Notes under the pieces: model-generated
Databases searched by the model: none
Told to the model about the DNA's origin: nothing
Seen by the model: the letters and a program-made list of their open reading frames with translations, nothing else
NCBI RefSeq assembly: GCF_000499845.2
Contig: NC_023758.2
Span: 6,929,080 to 6,993,079 of the forward strand
From: Phaseolus vulgaris
Taxonomy: Eukaryota > Streptophyta > Magnoliopsida > Fabales > Fabaceae
Reading direction: 5' to 3'
DNA: 64,000 nucleotides
In this document: positions 35,701-50,574 of the stretch, in pieces
Position numbering within the stretch: position 1 is the first letter of the stretch
Layout of the letters: each line of letters begins with the position of its first letter
Position numbers and translations under genes: made by a program

Positions 35701-37436
35701 GTGTTTTGATATGTTTAATATTTCTTTTACAATCTTAGTGTATGAATTGATTGAAACACTTATGAATATATTCGAAAAACAATTTCACGTGTTAAAATTG
35801 TGTTTTCATATATTTTTTACAATCTAAGGTCTATTAATTGATTCAAACACTTATGGTACCTTTTAAAAACCATTTCATGTGTTCAAATTGTATTTTGATA
35901 TGTTTAATACTTCTTTTATAATCTAAAGTCTATTCATTGATTGAAACACTTATGATATCTTTGAAAAACAATTTCATGTGTTAATATTGTGTTTTGACAT
36001 GTTTAATACTTCTTTCATTTACAATCTAAGGTTTTATAACCTAGGAAACTATAAGAAAGTGAATGTTCTGTATAATAATAGTTTAAAAGTATCTTAACTA
36101 TGGAAAACAAGCGTATTACTTAGCTAAATGTTTGCAACTTGTTCTGTTCGCTATTAACTGATTGAATACACTGATGATATCTATTAAAACCAATTTCATG
36201 TGTTAAAAATTGTGTTTTGATATGTTTAATATTTCTTTTACAATCTTAGTGTATGAATTGATTGAAACACTTATGAATATATTCGAAAAACAATTTCACG
36301 TGTTAAAATTGTGTTTTCATATATTTTTTACAATCTAAGGTCTATTAATTGATTCAAACACTTATGGTACCTTTGAAAAACCATTTCATGTGTTCAAATT
36401 GTATTTTGATTTGTTTAATACTTCTTTTACAATCTAAGGTCTATTCATTGATTGAAACACTTATGATATCTTTGAAAAACAATTTCATGTGTTAATATTG
36501 TGTTTTGATATGTTTAATATTTCTTTTACAATCTTAGTGTATGAATTGATTGAAACACTTATGAATATATTCGAAAAACAATTTCACGTGTTAAAATTGT
36601 GTTTTCATATATTTTTTACAATCTAAGGTCTATTAATTGATTCAAACACTTATGGTACCTTTGAAAAACCCATTTCATGTGTTCAAATTGTATTTTGATA
36701 TGTTTAATACTTCTTTTACAATCTAAGGTCTATTCATTGATTGAAACACTTATGATATCTTTGAAAAACAATTTCATGTGTTAATATTGTGTTTTGATAT
36801 GTTTAATACTTCTTTCATTTACAATCTAAGGTTTTATAACCTAGGAAACTATAAGAAAGTGAATGTTCTGTATAATAATAGTTTAAAAGTATCTTAACTA
36901 TGGAAAACAAACGTATTACTTAGCTAAATGTTTGCAACTTGTTCTTTTCGCTATTAACTGAATGAATACACTTATGATATCTTTGAAAACCAATTTCATG
37001 TGTTAAAATTGTGTTTTGATATGTTTAATATTTCTTTTACAATCTTAGTGTATGAATTGATTGAAACACTTATGAATATATTCGAAAAACAATTTCACGT
37101 GTTAAAATTGTGTTTTCATATATTTTATACAATCTAAGGTCTATTAATTGATTCAAACACTTATGGTACCTTTGAAAAACCATTTCATGTGTTCAAATTG
37201 TATTTTGATTTGTTTAATACTTCTTTTACAATCTAAGGTCTATTCATTGATTGAAACACTTATGATATCTTTGAAAAACAATTTCATGTGTTAAAATTGT
37301 GTTTTGATATGTTTAATACTTCTTTCATTTACAATCTAAGGTTTGATATCCTAGGAAACTATAAGAAAGTGAATGTTCTGTATAATAAGAGTTTAAAAGT
37401 ATCTTAACTATGGAAAACAAGCGTATTACTTAGCTA
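32711..37436. repeat. 2618-bp super-repeat, one full and one partial copy
   Basis: Copy 1 is 32711-35328: units of 798, 799, 511 and 510 bp (starts 32711, 33509, 34308, 34819). Copy 2 begins at 35329 with 798 and 800 bp (35329, 36127) and then a 510-bp unit (36927) that departs from copy 1. The anchor variant 'ttctgttcgc' is found only at 33509 and 36127. The second expanded unit of each copy has a D/A hybrid with 'gttaatattg', a third junction form. Confidence 0.88.
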
Positions 37437-37658
37437 AATGTTTGCAACTTGTTCTTTTCGCTATTAACTGAATGAATACACTTATGATATCTTTGAAAAA
37501 CAATTTCATGTGTTAAAATTGTGTTTTGTATTGTTTTATACTTCTTTCATTTACAATCTAAGGTTTGATATCCTAGGAAACTATAAGAAAGTGAATGTTC
37601 TGTATAATAATAGTTTAAAAGTATCTTAACTATGGAAAACAAGCGTATTACTTAGCTA
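37437..37658. repeat. 222-bp A/D unit with 'gtattgttttatac'
   Basis: One hybrid monomer plus S. It starts 'gaatacac' as A, goes over to D at 'gaaaaacaat', and has the altered tail 'tgtattgttttatactt'. S has 'tttgatatcc'. The same combination marks the other 222-bp units of zone 2. Confidence 0.94.
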
Positions 37659-38745
37659 AATGTTTGCAACTTGTTCTTTTCGCTATTAACTGAATGAATA
37701 CACTTATGATATCTTTTAAAACCAATTTCATGTGTTAAAATTGTGTTTTGATATGTTTAATATTTCTTTTACAATCTTAGTGTATGAATTGATTGAAACA
37801 CTTATGAATATATTCGAAAAACAATTTCACGTGTTAAAATTGTGTTTTCATATATTTTTTACAATCTAAGGTCTATTAATTGATTCAAACACTTATGATA
37901 CCTTTGAAAAACCATTTCATGTGTTCAAATTGTATTTTGATATGTTTAATACTTCTTTTACAATCTAAGGTCTATTCATTGATTGAAACACTTATGATAT
38001 CTTTGAAAAACAATTTCATGTGTTAAAATTGTGTTTTGATATGTTTAATATTTCTTTTACAATCTTAGTGTATGAATTGATTGAAACACTTATGAATATA
38101 TTCGAAAAACAATTTCACGTGTTAAAATTGTGTTTTCATATATTTTTTACAATCTAAGGTCTATTAATTGATTCAAACACTTATGGTACCTTTGAAAAAC
38201 CCATTTCATGTGTTCAAATTGTATTTTGATATGTTTAATACTTCTTTTACAATCTAAGGTCTATTCATTGATTGAAACACTTATGATATCTTTGAAAAAC
38301 AATTTCATGTGTTAATATTGTGTTTTGATATGTTTAATATTTCTTTTACAATCTTAGTGTATGAATTGATTGAAACACTTATGAATATATTCGAAAAACA
38401 ATTTCACGTGTTAAAATTGTGTTTTCATATATTTTATACAATCTAAGGTCTATTAATTGATTCAAACACTTGTGGTACCTTTGAAAAACCATTTCATGTG
38501 TTCAAATTGTATTTTGATTTGTTTAATACTTCTTTTACAATCTAAGGTCTATTCATTGATTGAAACACTTATGATATCTTTGAAAAACAATATCATGTGT
38601 TAAAATTGTGTTTTGTATTGTTTTATACTTCTTTCATTTACAATCTAAGGTTTGATATCCTAGGAAACTATAAGAAAGTGAATGTTCTGTATAATAATAG
38701 TTTAAAAGTATCTTAACTATGGAAAACAAGCGTATTACTTAGCTA
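37659..38745. repeat. 1087-bp expanded unit, (ABC)x3 D S
   Basis: The module lengths 99+91+99, 98+91+100, 98+91+99, 89 and 132 add to 1087. The second and third A are D/A hybrids with 'ttaaaattg' and 'ttaatattg' respectively. The third C has 'cacttgtggtacc'. D has 'aatatcatg' and the 'gtattgttttatac' tail. Confidence 0.93.
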
Positions 38746-41700
38746 AATGTTTGCAACTTGTTCTTTTCGCTATTAACTGAATCATTACACTTATGATATC
38801 TTTTAAAACCAATTTCATGTGTTAAAATTGTGTTTTGATATGTTTAATATTTCTTTTACAATCTTAGTGTATGAATTGATTGAAACACTTATGAATATAT
38901 TCAAAAAACAATTTCACGTGTTAAAATTGTGTTTTCATATATTTTTTACAATCTAAGGTCTATTAATTGATTCAAACACTTATGATACCTTTGAAAAACC
39001 ATTTCATGTGTTCAAATTGTATTTTGATATGTTTAATACTTCTTTTACAATCTAAAGTCTATTCATTGATTGAAACACTTATGATATCTTTGGAAACCAA
39101 TTTCATGTGTTAAAATTGTGTTTTGATATGTTTAATATTTCTTTTACAATCTTAGTGTATGAATTGATTGAAACACTTATGAATATATTCGAAAAACAAT
39201 TTCACGTGTTAAAATTGTGTTTTCATATATTTATTACAATCTAAGGTCTATTAATTGATTCAAACACTTATGGTACCTTTGAAAAACCATTTCATGTGTT
39301 CAAATTGTATTTTGATTTTTTTAATACTTCTTTTACAATCTAAGGTCTATTCATTGATTGAAACACTTATGATATCTTTGAAAAACAATTTCATGTGTTA
39401 AAATTGTGTTTTGATATGTTTAATACTTCTTTCATTTACAATCTAAGGTTTGATATCCTAGGAAACTATAAGAAAGTGAATGTTCTGTATAATAATAGTT
39501 TAAAAGTATCTTAACTATGGAAAACAAGCGTATTACTTAGCTAAATGTTTGCAACTTGTTCTTTTCGCTATTAACTGAATCAATACACTTATGATATCTT
39601 TTAAAACCAATTTCATGTGTTAAAATTGTGTTTTGATATGTTTAATATTTCTTTTACAATCTTAGTGTATGAATTGATTGAAACACTTATGAATATATTC
39701 GAAAAACAATTTCACGTGTTAAAATTGTGTTTTCATATATTTTTTACAATCTAAGGTCTATTAATTGATTCAAACACTTATGATACCTTTGAAAAACCAT
39801 TTCATGTGTTCAAATTGTATTTTGATATGTTTAATACTTCTTTTACAATCTAAAGTCTATTCATTGATTGAAACACTTATGATATCTTTGAAAAACAATT
39901 TCATGTGTTAATATTGTGTTTTGACATGTTTAATACTTCTTTCATTTACAGTCTAAGGTTTTATAACCTACGAAATTATAAGAAAGTGAATGTTCTGTAT
40001 AATAATAGTTTAAAAGTATCTTAACTATGGAAAACAAGCGTATTACTTAGCTAAATGTTTGCAACTTGTTCTTTTCGCTATTAACTGAATGAATACACTT
40101 ACGATATCTTTGAAAACCAATTTCATGTGTTAAAATTGTGTTTTGATATGTTTAATATTTCTTTTACAATCTTAGTGTATGAATTGATTGAAACACTTAT
40201 GAATATATTCGAAAAACAATTTCACGTGTTAAAATTGTGTTTTCATATATTTTTTACAATCTAAGGTCTATTAATTGATTCAAACACTTATGATACCTTT
40301 GAAAAACCATTTCATGTGTTCAAATTGTATTTTGATATGTTTAATACTTCTTTTACAATCTAAGGTCTATTCATTGATTGAAACACTTATGATATCTTTG
40401 AAAAACAATTTCATGTGTTAAAATTGTGTTTTGATATGTTTAATATTTCTTTTACAATCTTAGTGTATGAATTGATTGAAACACTTATGAATATATTCGA
40501 AAAACAATTTCACGTGTTAAAATTGTGTTTTCATATATTTTTTACAATCTAAGGTCTATTAATTGATTCAAACACTTATGGTACCTTTGAAAAACCCATT
40601 TCATGTGTTCAAATTGTATTTTGATATGTTTAATACTTCTTTTACAATCTAAGGTCTATTCATTGATTGAAACACTTATGATATCTTTGAAAAACAATTT
40701 CATGTGTTAATATTGTGTTTTGATATGTTTAATACTTCTTTCATTTGAAATCTAAGGTTTTATAACCTAGGAAAGTATAAGAAAGTGAATGTTCTGTATA
40801 ATAATAGTTTAAAAGTATCTTAACTATGGAAAACAAACGTATTACTTAGCTAAATGTTTGCAACTTGTTCTTTTCGCTATTAACTGAATGAATACACTTA
40901 TGATATCTTTGAAAACCAATTTCATGTGTTAAAATTGTGTTTTGATATGTTTAATATTTCTTTTACAATCTTAGTGTATGAATTGATTGAAACACTTATG
41001 AATATATTCGAAAAACAATTTCACGTGTTAAAATTGTGTTTTCATATATTTTTTACAATCTAAGGTCTATTAATTGATTCAAACACTTATGATACCTTTG
41101 AAAAACCATTTCATGTGTTCAAATTGTATTTTGATATGTTTAATACTTCTTTTACAATCTAAGGTCTATTCATTGATTGAAACACTTATGATATCTTTGA
41201 AAAACAATTTCATGTGTTAAAATTGTGTTTCGATATGTTTAATATTTCTTTTACAATCTTAGTGTATGAATTGATTGAAACACTTATGAATATATTCGAA
41301 AAACAATTTCACGTGTTAAAATTGTGTTTTCATATATTTTTTACAATCTAAGGTCTATTAATTGATTCAAACACTTATGGTACCTTTGAAAAACCCATTT
41401 CATGTGTTCAAATTGTATTTTGATATGTTTAATACTTCTTTTACAATCTAAGGTCTATTCATTGATTGAAACACTTATGATATCTTTGAAAAACAATTTC
41501 ATGTGTTAATATTGTGTTTTGATATGTTTAATATTTCTTTTACAATCTTAGTGTATGAATTGATTGAAACACTTATGAATATATTCGAAAAACAATTTCA
41601 CGTGTTAAAATTGTGTTTTCATATATTTTATACAATCTAAGGTCTATTAATTGATTCAAACACTTGTGGTACCTTTGAAAAACCATTTCATGTGTTCAAA

Positions 41701-44046
41701 TTGTATTTTGATTTGTTTAATACTTCTTTTACAATCTAAGGTCTATTCATTGATTGAAACACTTATGATATCTTTGAAAAACAATATCATGTGTTAAAAT
41801 TGTGTTTTGTATTGTTTTATACTTCTTTCATTTACAATCTAAGGTTTGATATCCTAGGAAACTATAAGAAAGTGAATGTTCTGTATAATAATAGTTTAAA
41901 AGTATCTTAACTATGGAAAACAAGCGTATTACTTAGCTAAATGTTTGCAACTTGTTCTTTTCGCTATTAACTGAATCATTACACTTATGATATCTTTTAA
42001 AACCAATTTCATGTGTTAAAATTGTGTTTTGATATGTTTAATATTTCTTTTACAATCTTAGTGTATGAATTGATTGAAACACTTATGAATATATTCAAAA
42101 AACAATTTCACGTGTTAAAATTGTGTTTTCATATATTTTTTACAATCTAAGGTCTATTAATTGATTCAAACACTTATGATACCTTTGAAAAACCATTTCA
42201 TGTGTTCAAATTGTATTTTGATATGTTTAATACTTCTTTTACAATCTAAAGTCTATTCATTGATTGAAACACTTATGATATCTTTGGAAACCAATTTCAT
42301 GTGTTAAAATTGTGTTTTGATATGTTTAATATTTCTTTTACAATCTTAGTGTATGAATTGATTGAAACACTTATGAATATATTCGAAAAACAATTTCACG
42401 TGTTAAAATTGTGTTTTCATATATTTATTACAATCTAAGGTCTATTAATTGATTCAAACACTTATGGTACCTTTGAAAAACCATTTCATGTGTTCAAATT
42501 GTATTTTGATTTTTTTAATACTTCTTTTACAATCTAAGGTCTATTCATTGATTGAAACACTTATGATATCTTTGAAAAACAATTTCATGTGTTAAAATTG
42601 TGTTTTGATATGTTTAATACTTCTTTCATTTACAATCTAAGGTTTGATATCCTAGGAAACTATAAGAAAGTGAATGTTCTGTATAATAATAGTTTAAAAG
42701 TATCTTAACTATGGAAAACAAGCGTATTACTTAGCTAAATGTTTGCAACTTGTTCTTTTCGCTATTAACTGAATCAATACACTTATGATATCTTTTAAAA
42801 CCAATTTCATGTGTTAAAATTGTGTTTTGATATGTTTAATATTTCTTTTACAATCTTAGTGTATGAATTGATTGAAACACTTATGAATATATTCGAAAAA
42901 CAATTTCACGTGTTAAAATTGTGTTTTCATATATTTTTTACAATCTAAGGTCTATTAATTGATTCAAACACTTATGATACCTTTGAAAAACCATTTCATG
43001 TGTTCAAATTGTATTTTGATATGTTTAATACTTCTTTTACAATCTAAAGTCTATTCATTGATTGAAACACTTATGATATCTTTGAAAAACAATTTCATGT
43101 GTTAATATTGTGTTTTGACATGTTTAATACTTCTTTCATTTACAGTCTAAGGTTTTATAACCTACGAAATTATAAGAAAGTGAATGTTCTGTATAATAAT
43201 AGTTTAAAAGTATCTTAACTATGGAAAACAAGCGTATTACTTAGCTAAATGTTTGCAACTTGTTCTTTTCGCTATTAACTGAATGAATACACTTACGATA
43301 TCTTTGAAAACCAATTTCATGTGTTAAAATTGTGTTTTGATATGTTTAATATTTCTTTTACAATCTTAGTGTATGAATTGATTGAAACACTTATGAATAT
43401 ATTCGAAAAACAATTTCACGTGTTAAAATTGTGTTTTCATATATTTTTTACAATCTAAGGTCTATTAATTGATTCAAACACTTATGATACCTTTGAAAAA
43501 CCATTTCATGTGTTCAAATTGTATTTTGATATGTTTAATACTTCTTTTACAATCTAAGGTCTATTCATTGATTGAAACACTTATGATATCTTTGAAAAAC
43601 AATTTCATGTGTTAAAATTGTGTTTTGATATGTTTAATATTTCTTTTACAATCTTAGTGTATGAATTGATTGAAACACTTATGAATATATTCGAAAAACA
43701 ATTTCACGTGTTAAAATTGTGTTTTCATATATTTTTTACAATCTAAGGTCTATTAATTGATTCAAACACTTATGGTACCTTTGAAAAACCCATTTCATGT
43801 GTTCAAATTGTATTTTGATATGTTTAATACTTCTTTTACAATCTAAGGTCTATTCATTGATTGAAACACTTATGATATCTTTGAAAAACAATTTCATGTG
43901 TTAATATTGTGTTTTGATATGTTTAATACTTCTTTCATTTGAAATCTAAGGTTTTATAACCTAGGAAAGTATAAGAAAGTGAATGTTCTGTATAATAATA
44001 GTTTAAAAGTATCTTAACTATGGAAAACAAACGTATTACTTAGCTA
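38746..44046. repeat. 3194-bp super-repeat, one full and one partial copy
   Basis: Copy 1 is 38746-41939, with units of 798, 510, 799 and 1087 bp (starts 38746, 39544, 40054, 40853). Copy 2 repeats the first three at 41940, 42738 and 43248 and then changes to a 411-bp unit at 44047. The 798-bp unit carries the marks of the 1346-bp super-repeat. The 510-bp unit has 'acagtc' and 'cctacgaaatt' at the D/S join. The 799-bp unit begins with 'acacttacgat' and ends with 'catttgaaatc' in D. Confidence 0.9.
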
Positions 44047-44457
44047 AATGTTTGCAACTTGTTCTTTTCGCTATTAACTGAATGAATACACTTATGATAT
44101 CTTTGAAAACCAATTTCATGTGTTAAAATTGTGTTTTGATATGTTTAATATTTCTTTTACAATCTTAGTGTATGAATTGATTGAAACACTTATGAATATA
44201 TTCGAAAAACAATTTCACGTGTTAAAATTGTGTTTTCATATATTTTTTACAATCTAAGGTCTATTAATTGATTCAAACACTTATGGTACCTTTGAAAAAC
44301 CATTTCATGTGTTAATATTGTGTTTTGATATGTTTAATACTTCTTTCATTTACAATCTAAGGTTTTATAACCTAGGAAAGTATAAGAAAGTGAATGTTCT
44401 GTATAATAATAGTTTAAAAGTATCTTAACTATGGAAAACAAACGTATTACTTAGCTA
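44047..44457. repeat. 411-bp unit, late C/D join
   Basis: It has A, B, then C as far as 'aaaaaccatttcatgtg' and D from 'ttaatattg'. This join differs from those of the zone 1 411-bp units. A copy lies at 52682, 8635 bp away. Confidence 0.92.
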
Positions 44458-46713
44458 AATGTTTGCAACTTGTTCTTTTCGCTATTAACTGAATGAATAC
44501 ACTTATGATATCTTTGAAAACCAATTTCATGTGTTCAAATTGTGTTTTGATATGTTTAATATTTCTTTTACAATCTTAGTGTATGAATTGATTGAAACAC
44601 TTATGAATATATTCGAAAAACAATTTCACGTGTTAAAATTGTGTTTTCATATATTTTATACAATCTAAGGTCTATTAATTGATTCAAACACTTATGGTAC
44701 CTTTGAAAAACCATTTCATGTGTTCAAATTGTATTTTGATTTGTTTAATACTTCTTTTACAATCTAAGGTCTATTCATTGATTGAAACACTTATGATATC
44801 TTTGAAAAACAATTTCATGTGTTAAAATTGTGTTTTGATATGTTTAATACTTCTTTCATTTACAATCTAAGGTTTGATATCCTAGGAAACTATAAGAAAG
44901 TGAATGTTCTGTATAATAAGAGTTTAAAAGTATCTTAACTATGGAAAACAAGCGTATTACTTAGCTAAATGTTTGCAACTTGTTCTTTTCGCTATTAACT
45001 GAATGAATACACTTATGATATCTTTGAAAAACAATTTCATGTGTTAAAATTGTGTTTTGTATTGTTTTATACTTCTTTCATTTACAATCTAAGGTTTGAT
45101 ATCCTAGGAAACTATAAGAAAGTGAATGTTCTGTATAATAATAGTTTAAAAGTATCTTAACTATGGAAAACAAGCGTATTACTTAGCTAAATGTTTGCAA
45201 CTTGTTCTTTTCGCTATTAACTGAATGAATACACTTATGATATCTTTTAAAACCAATTTCATGTGTTAAAATTGTGTTTTGATATGTTTAATATTTCTTT
45301 TACAATCTTAGTGTATGAATTGATTGAAACACTTATGAATATATTCGAAAAACAATTTCACGTGTTAAAATTGTGTTTTCATATATTTTTTACAATCTAA
45401 GGTCTATTAATTGATTCAAACACTTATGGTACCTTTGAAAAACCATTTCATGTGTTCAAATTGTATTTTGATTTGTTTAATACTTCTTTTACAATCTAAG
45501 GTCTATTCATTGATTGAAACACTTATGATATCTTTGAAAAACAATTTCATGTGTTAAAATTGTGTTTTGATATGTTTAATACTTCTTTCATTTACAATCT
45601 AAGGTTTTATAACCTAGGAAACTATAAGAAAGTGAATGTTCTGTATAATAATAGTTTAAAAGTATCTTAACTATGGAAAACAAGCGTATTACTTAGCTAA
45701 ATGTTTGCAACTTGTTCTTTTCGCTATTAACTGAATGAATACACTTATGAAATCTTTTAAAACCAATTTCATGTGTTAAAATTGTGTTTTGATATGTTTA
45801 ATATTTCTTTTACAATCTTAGTGTATGAATTGATTGAAACACTTATGAATATATTCGAAAAACAATTTCACGTGTTAAAATTGTGTTTTCATATATTTTT
45901 TACAATCTAAGGTCTATTAATTGATTCAAACACTTATGGTACCTTTGAAAAACCATTTCATGTGTTCAAATTGTATTTTGATATGTTTAATACTTCTTTT
46001 ACAATCTAAAGTCTATTCATTGATTGAAACACTTATGATATCTTTGAAAAACAATTTCATGTGTTAATATTGTGTTTTGACATGTTTAATACTTCTTTCA
46101 TTTACAATCTAAGGTTTTATAACCTAGGAAACTATAAGAAAGTGAATGTTCTGTATAATAATAGTTTAAAAGTATCTTAACTATGGAAAACAAGCGTATT
46201 ACTTAGCTAAATGTTTGCAACTTGTTCTTTTCGCTATTAACTGAATGAAAACAATATCTTTGAAAACCAATTTCATGTGTTCAAATTGTGTTTTGATATG
46301 TTTAATATTTCTTTTACAATCTTAGTGTATGAATTGATTGAAACACTTATGAATATATTCGAAAAACAATTTCACGTGTTAAAATTGTGTTTTCATATAT
46401 TTTATACAATCTAAGGTCTATTAATTGATTCAAACACTTATGGTACCTTTGAAAAACCATTTCATGTGTTCAAATTGTATTTTGATTTGTTTAATACTTC
46501 TTTTACAATCTAAGGTCTATTCATTGATTGAAACACTTATGATATCTTTGAAAAACAATTTCATGTGTTAAAATTGTGTTTTGATATGTTTAATACTTCT
46601 TTCATTTACAATCTAAGTTTTGATATCCTAGGAAACTATAAGAAAGTGAATGTTCTGTATAATAAGAGTTTAAAAGTATCTTAACTATGGAAAACAAGCG
46701 TATTACTTAGCTA
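44458..46713. repeat. 510, 222, 510, 510 and 504 bp units
   Basis: Starts are 44458, 44968, 45190, 45700 and 46210. 44458 has 'gttcaaattgtg' in A and 'ttttatac' in B. 44968 is the 222-bp A/D form. The 504-bp unit lacks 6 bp after 46253 ('gaaaacaatatc' in place of 'gaaaacacttatgatatc'); its copies at 54845 and 56597 keep these bases. Confidence 0.92.
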
Positions 46714-48977
46714 AATGTTTGCAACTTGTTCTTTTCGCTATTAACTGAATGAATACACTTATGATATCTTTGAAAAACAATTTCATGTGTTAAAATTGTG
46801 TTTTGTATTGTTTTATACTTCTTTCATTTACAATCTAAGGTTTGATATCCTAGGAAACTATAAGAAAGTGAATGTTCTGTATAATAATAGTTTAAAAGTA
46901 TCTTAACTATGGAAAACAAGCGTATTACTTAGCTAAATGTTTGCAACTTGTTCTTTTCGCTATTAACTGAATGAATACACTTATGATATCTTTTAAAACC
47001 AATTTTATGTGTTAAAATTGTGTTTTAATATGTTTAATATTTCTTTTACAATCTTAGTTTATGAATTGATTGAAACACTTATGAATATATTCGAAAAATA
47101 ATTTCACGTGTTAAAATTGTGTTTTCATATATTTTTTACAATCTAAGGTCTATTAATTGATTCAAACACTTATGATACCTTTGAAAAACCATTTCATGTG
47201 TTCAAATTGTATTTTGATATGTTTAATACTTCTTTTACAATCTAAAGTCTATTCATTGATTGAAACACTTATGATATCTTTGAAAAACAATTTCATGTGT
47301 TAATATTGTGTTTTGACATGTTTAATACTTCTTTCATTTACAGTCTAAGGTTTTATAACCTACGAAATTATAAGAAAGTGAATGTTCTGTATAATAAAAG
47401 TTTAAAAGTATCTTAACTATGGAAAACAAGCGTATTACTTAGCTAAATGTTTGCAACTTGTTCTTTTCGCTATTAACTGAATGAATACACTTATGATATC
47501 TTTTAAAACCAATTTCATGTGTTAAAATTGTGTTTTGATATGTTTAATATTTCTTTTACAATCTTAGTGTATGAATTGATTGAAACACTTATGAATATAT
47601 TCGAAAAACAATTTCACGTGTTAAAATTGTGTTTTCATATATTTTTTACAATCTAAGGTCTATTAATTGATTCAAACACTTATGATACCTTTGAAAAACC
47701 ATTTCATGTGTTCAAATTGTATTTTGATATGTTTAATACTTCTTTTACAATCTAAGGTCTATTCATTGATTGAAACACTTATGATATCTTTGAAAAACAA
47801 TTTCATGTGTTAAAATTGTGTTTTGATATGTTTAATATTTCTTTTACAATCTTAGTGTATGAATTGATTGAAACACTTATGAATATATTCGAAAAACAAT
47901 TTCACGTGTTAAAATTGTGTTTTCATATATTTTTTACAATCTAAGGTCTATTAATTGATTCAAACACTTATGGTACCTTTGAAAAACCCATTTCATGTGT
48001 TCAAATTGTATTTTGATATGTTTAATACTTCTTTTACAATCTAAAGTCTATTCATTGATTGAAACACTTATGATATCTTTGAAAAACAATTTCATGTGTT
48101 AATATTGTGTTTTGACATGTTTAATACTTCTTTCATTTACAATCTAAGGTTTTATAACCTAGGAAACTATAAGAAAGTGAATGTTCTGTATAATAATAGT
48201 TTAAAAGTATCTTAACTATGGAAAACAAGCGTATTACTTAGCTAAATGTTTGCAACTTGTTCTTTTCGCTATTAACTGATTGAATACACTGATGATATCT
48301 ATTAAAACCAATTTCATGTGTTAAAAATTGTGTTTTGATATGTTTAATATTTCTTTTACAATCTTAGTGTATGAATTGATTGAAACACTTATGAATATAT
48401 TCGAAAAACAATTTCACGTGTTAAAATTGTGTTTTCATATATTTTTTACAATCTAAGGTCTATTAATTGATTCAAACACTTATGGTACCTTTGAAAAACC
48501 ATTTCATGTGTTCAAATTGTATTTTGATTTGTTTAATACTTCTTTTACAATCTAAGGTCTATTCATTGATTGAAACACTTATGATATCTTTGAAAAACAA
48601 TTTCATGTGTTAAAATTGTGTTTTGATATGTTTAATACTTCTTTCATTTACAATCTAAGGTTTGATATCCTAGGAAACTATAAGAAAGTGAATGTTCTGT
48701 ATAATAAGAGTTTAAAAGTATCTTAACTATGGAAAACAAGCGTATTACTTAGCTAAATGTTTGCAACTTGTTCTTTTCGCTATTAACTGAATGAATACAC
48801 TTATGATATCTTTGAAAAACAATTTCATGTGTTAAAATTGTGTTTTGTATTGTTTTATACTTCTTTCATTTACAATCTAAGGTTTGATATCCTAGGAAAC
48901 TATAAGAAAGTGAATGTTCTGTATAATAATAGTTTAAAAGTATCTGAACTATGGAAAACAAGCGTATTACTTAGCTA
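46714..48977. repeat. 222, 510, 799, 511 and 222 bp units
   Basis: Starts are 46714, 46936, 47446, 48245 and 48756. 46936 has 'caattttatgtg' and 'cttagtttatg' in A. 48245 has the 'gattgaatacactgatg' A variant. The series from 46936 to 48977 is repeated at 57329-59370, 10393 bp away. Confidence 0.92.
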
Positions 48978-50574
48978 AATGTTTGCAACTTGTTCTTTTC
49001 GCTATTAACTGAATGAATACACTTATGATATCTTTTAAAACCAATTTCATGTGTTAAAATTGTGTTTTGATATGTTTAATATTTCTTTTACAATCTTAGT
49101 GTATGAATTGATTGAAACACTTATGAATATATTCGAAAAACAATTTCACGTGTTAAAATTGTGTTTTCATATATTTTTTACAATCTGAGGTCTATTAATT
49201 GATTCAAACACTTATGATACCTTTGAAAAACCATTTCATGTGTTCAAATTGTATTTTGATATGTTTAATACTTCTTTTACAATCTAAGGTCTATTCATTG
49301 ATTGAAACACTTATGATATCTTTGAAAAACAATTTCATGTGTTAAAATTGTGTTTTGATATGTTTAATATTTCTTTTACAATCTTAGTGTATGAATTGAT
49401 TGAAACACTTATGAATATATTCGAAAAACAATTTCACGTGTTAAAATTGTGTTTTCATATATTTTTTACAATCTAAGGTCTATTAATTGATTCAAACACT
49501 TATGGTACCTTTGAAAAACCCATTTCATGTGTTCAAATTGTATTTTGATATGTTTAATACTTCTTTTACAATCTAAGGTCTATTCATTGATTGAAACACT
49601 TATGATATCTTTGAAAAACAATTTCATGTGTTAATATTGTGTTTTGATATGTTTAATATTTCTTTTACAATCTTAGTGTATGAATTGATTGAAACACTTA
49701 TGAATATATTCGAAAAACAATTTCACGTGTTAAAATTGTGTTTTCATATATTTTATACAATCTAAGGTCTATTAATTGATTCAAACACTTATGGTACCTT
49801 TGAAAAACCATTTCATGTGTTCAAATTGTATTTTGATTTGTTTAATACTTCTTTTACAATCTAAGGTCTATTCATTGATTGAAACACTTATGATATCTTT
49901 GAAAAACAATATCATGTGTTAAAATTGTGTTTTGTATTGTTTTATACTTCTTTCATTTACAATCTAAGGTTTGATATCCTAGGAAACTATAAGAAAGTGA
50001 ATGTTCTGTATAATAATAGTTTAAAAGTATCTTAACTATGGAAAACAAGCGTATTACTTAGCTAAATGTTTGCAACTTGTTCTTTTCGCTATTAACTGAA
50101 TCATTACACTTATGATATCTTTTAAAACCAATTTCATGTGTTAAAATTGTGTTTTGATATGTTTAATATTTCTTTTACAATCTTAGTGTATGAATTGATT
50201 GAAACACTTATGAATATATTCGAAAAACAATTTCACGTGTTAAAATTGTGTTTTCATATATTTTATACAATCTAAGGTCTATTAATTGATTCAAACACTT
50301 ATGGTACCTTTGAAAAACCATTTCATGTGTTCAAATTGTATTTTGATATGTTTAATACTTCTTTTACAATCTAAAGTCTATTCATTGATTGAAACACTTA
50401 TGATATCTTTGAAAAACAATTTCATGTGTTAATATTGTGTTTTGACATGTTTAATACTTCTTTCATTTGAAATCTAAGGTTTTATAACCTAGGAAAGTAT
50501 AAGAAAGTGAATGTTCTGTATAATAATAGTTTAAAAGTATCTTAACTATGGAAAACAAACGTATTACTTAGCTA
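48978..50574. repeat. 1087-bp expanded unit and 510-bp unit
   Basis: 48978-50064 is (ABC)x3 D S, close to 37659, with 'caatctgagg' in its first B. With the 222-bp unit before it, it mirrors 37437-38745 at 11319 bp distance. 50065-50574 starts 'gaatcattac' and ends with 'catttgaaatc' and 'gaaagtataag'. Confidence 0.92.
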
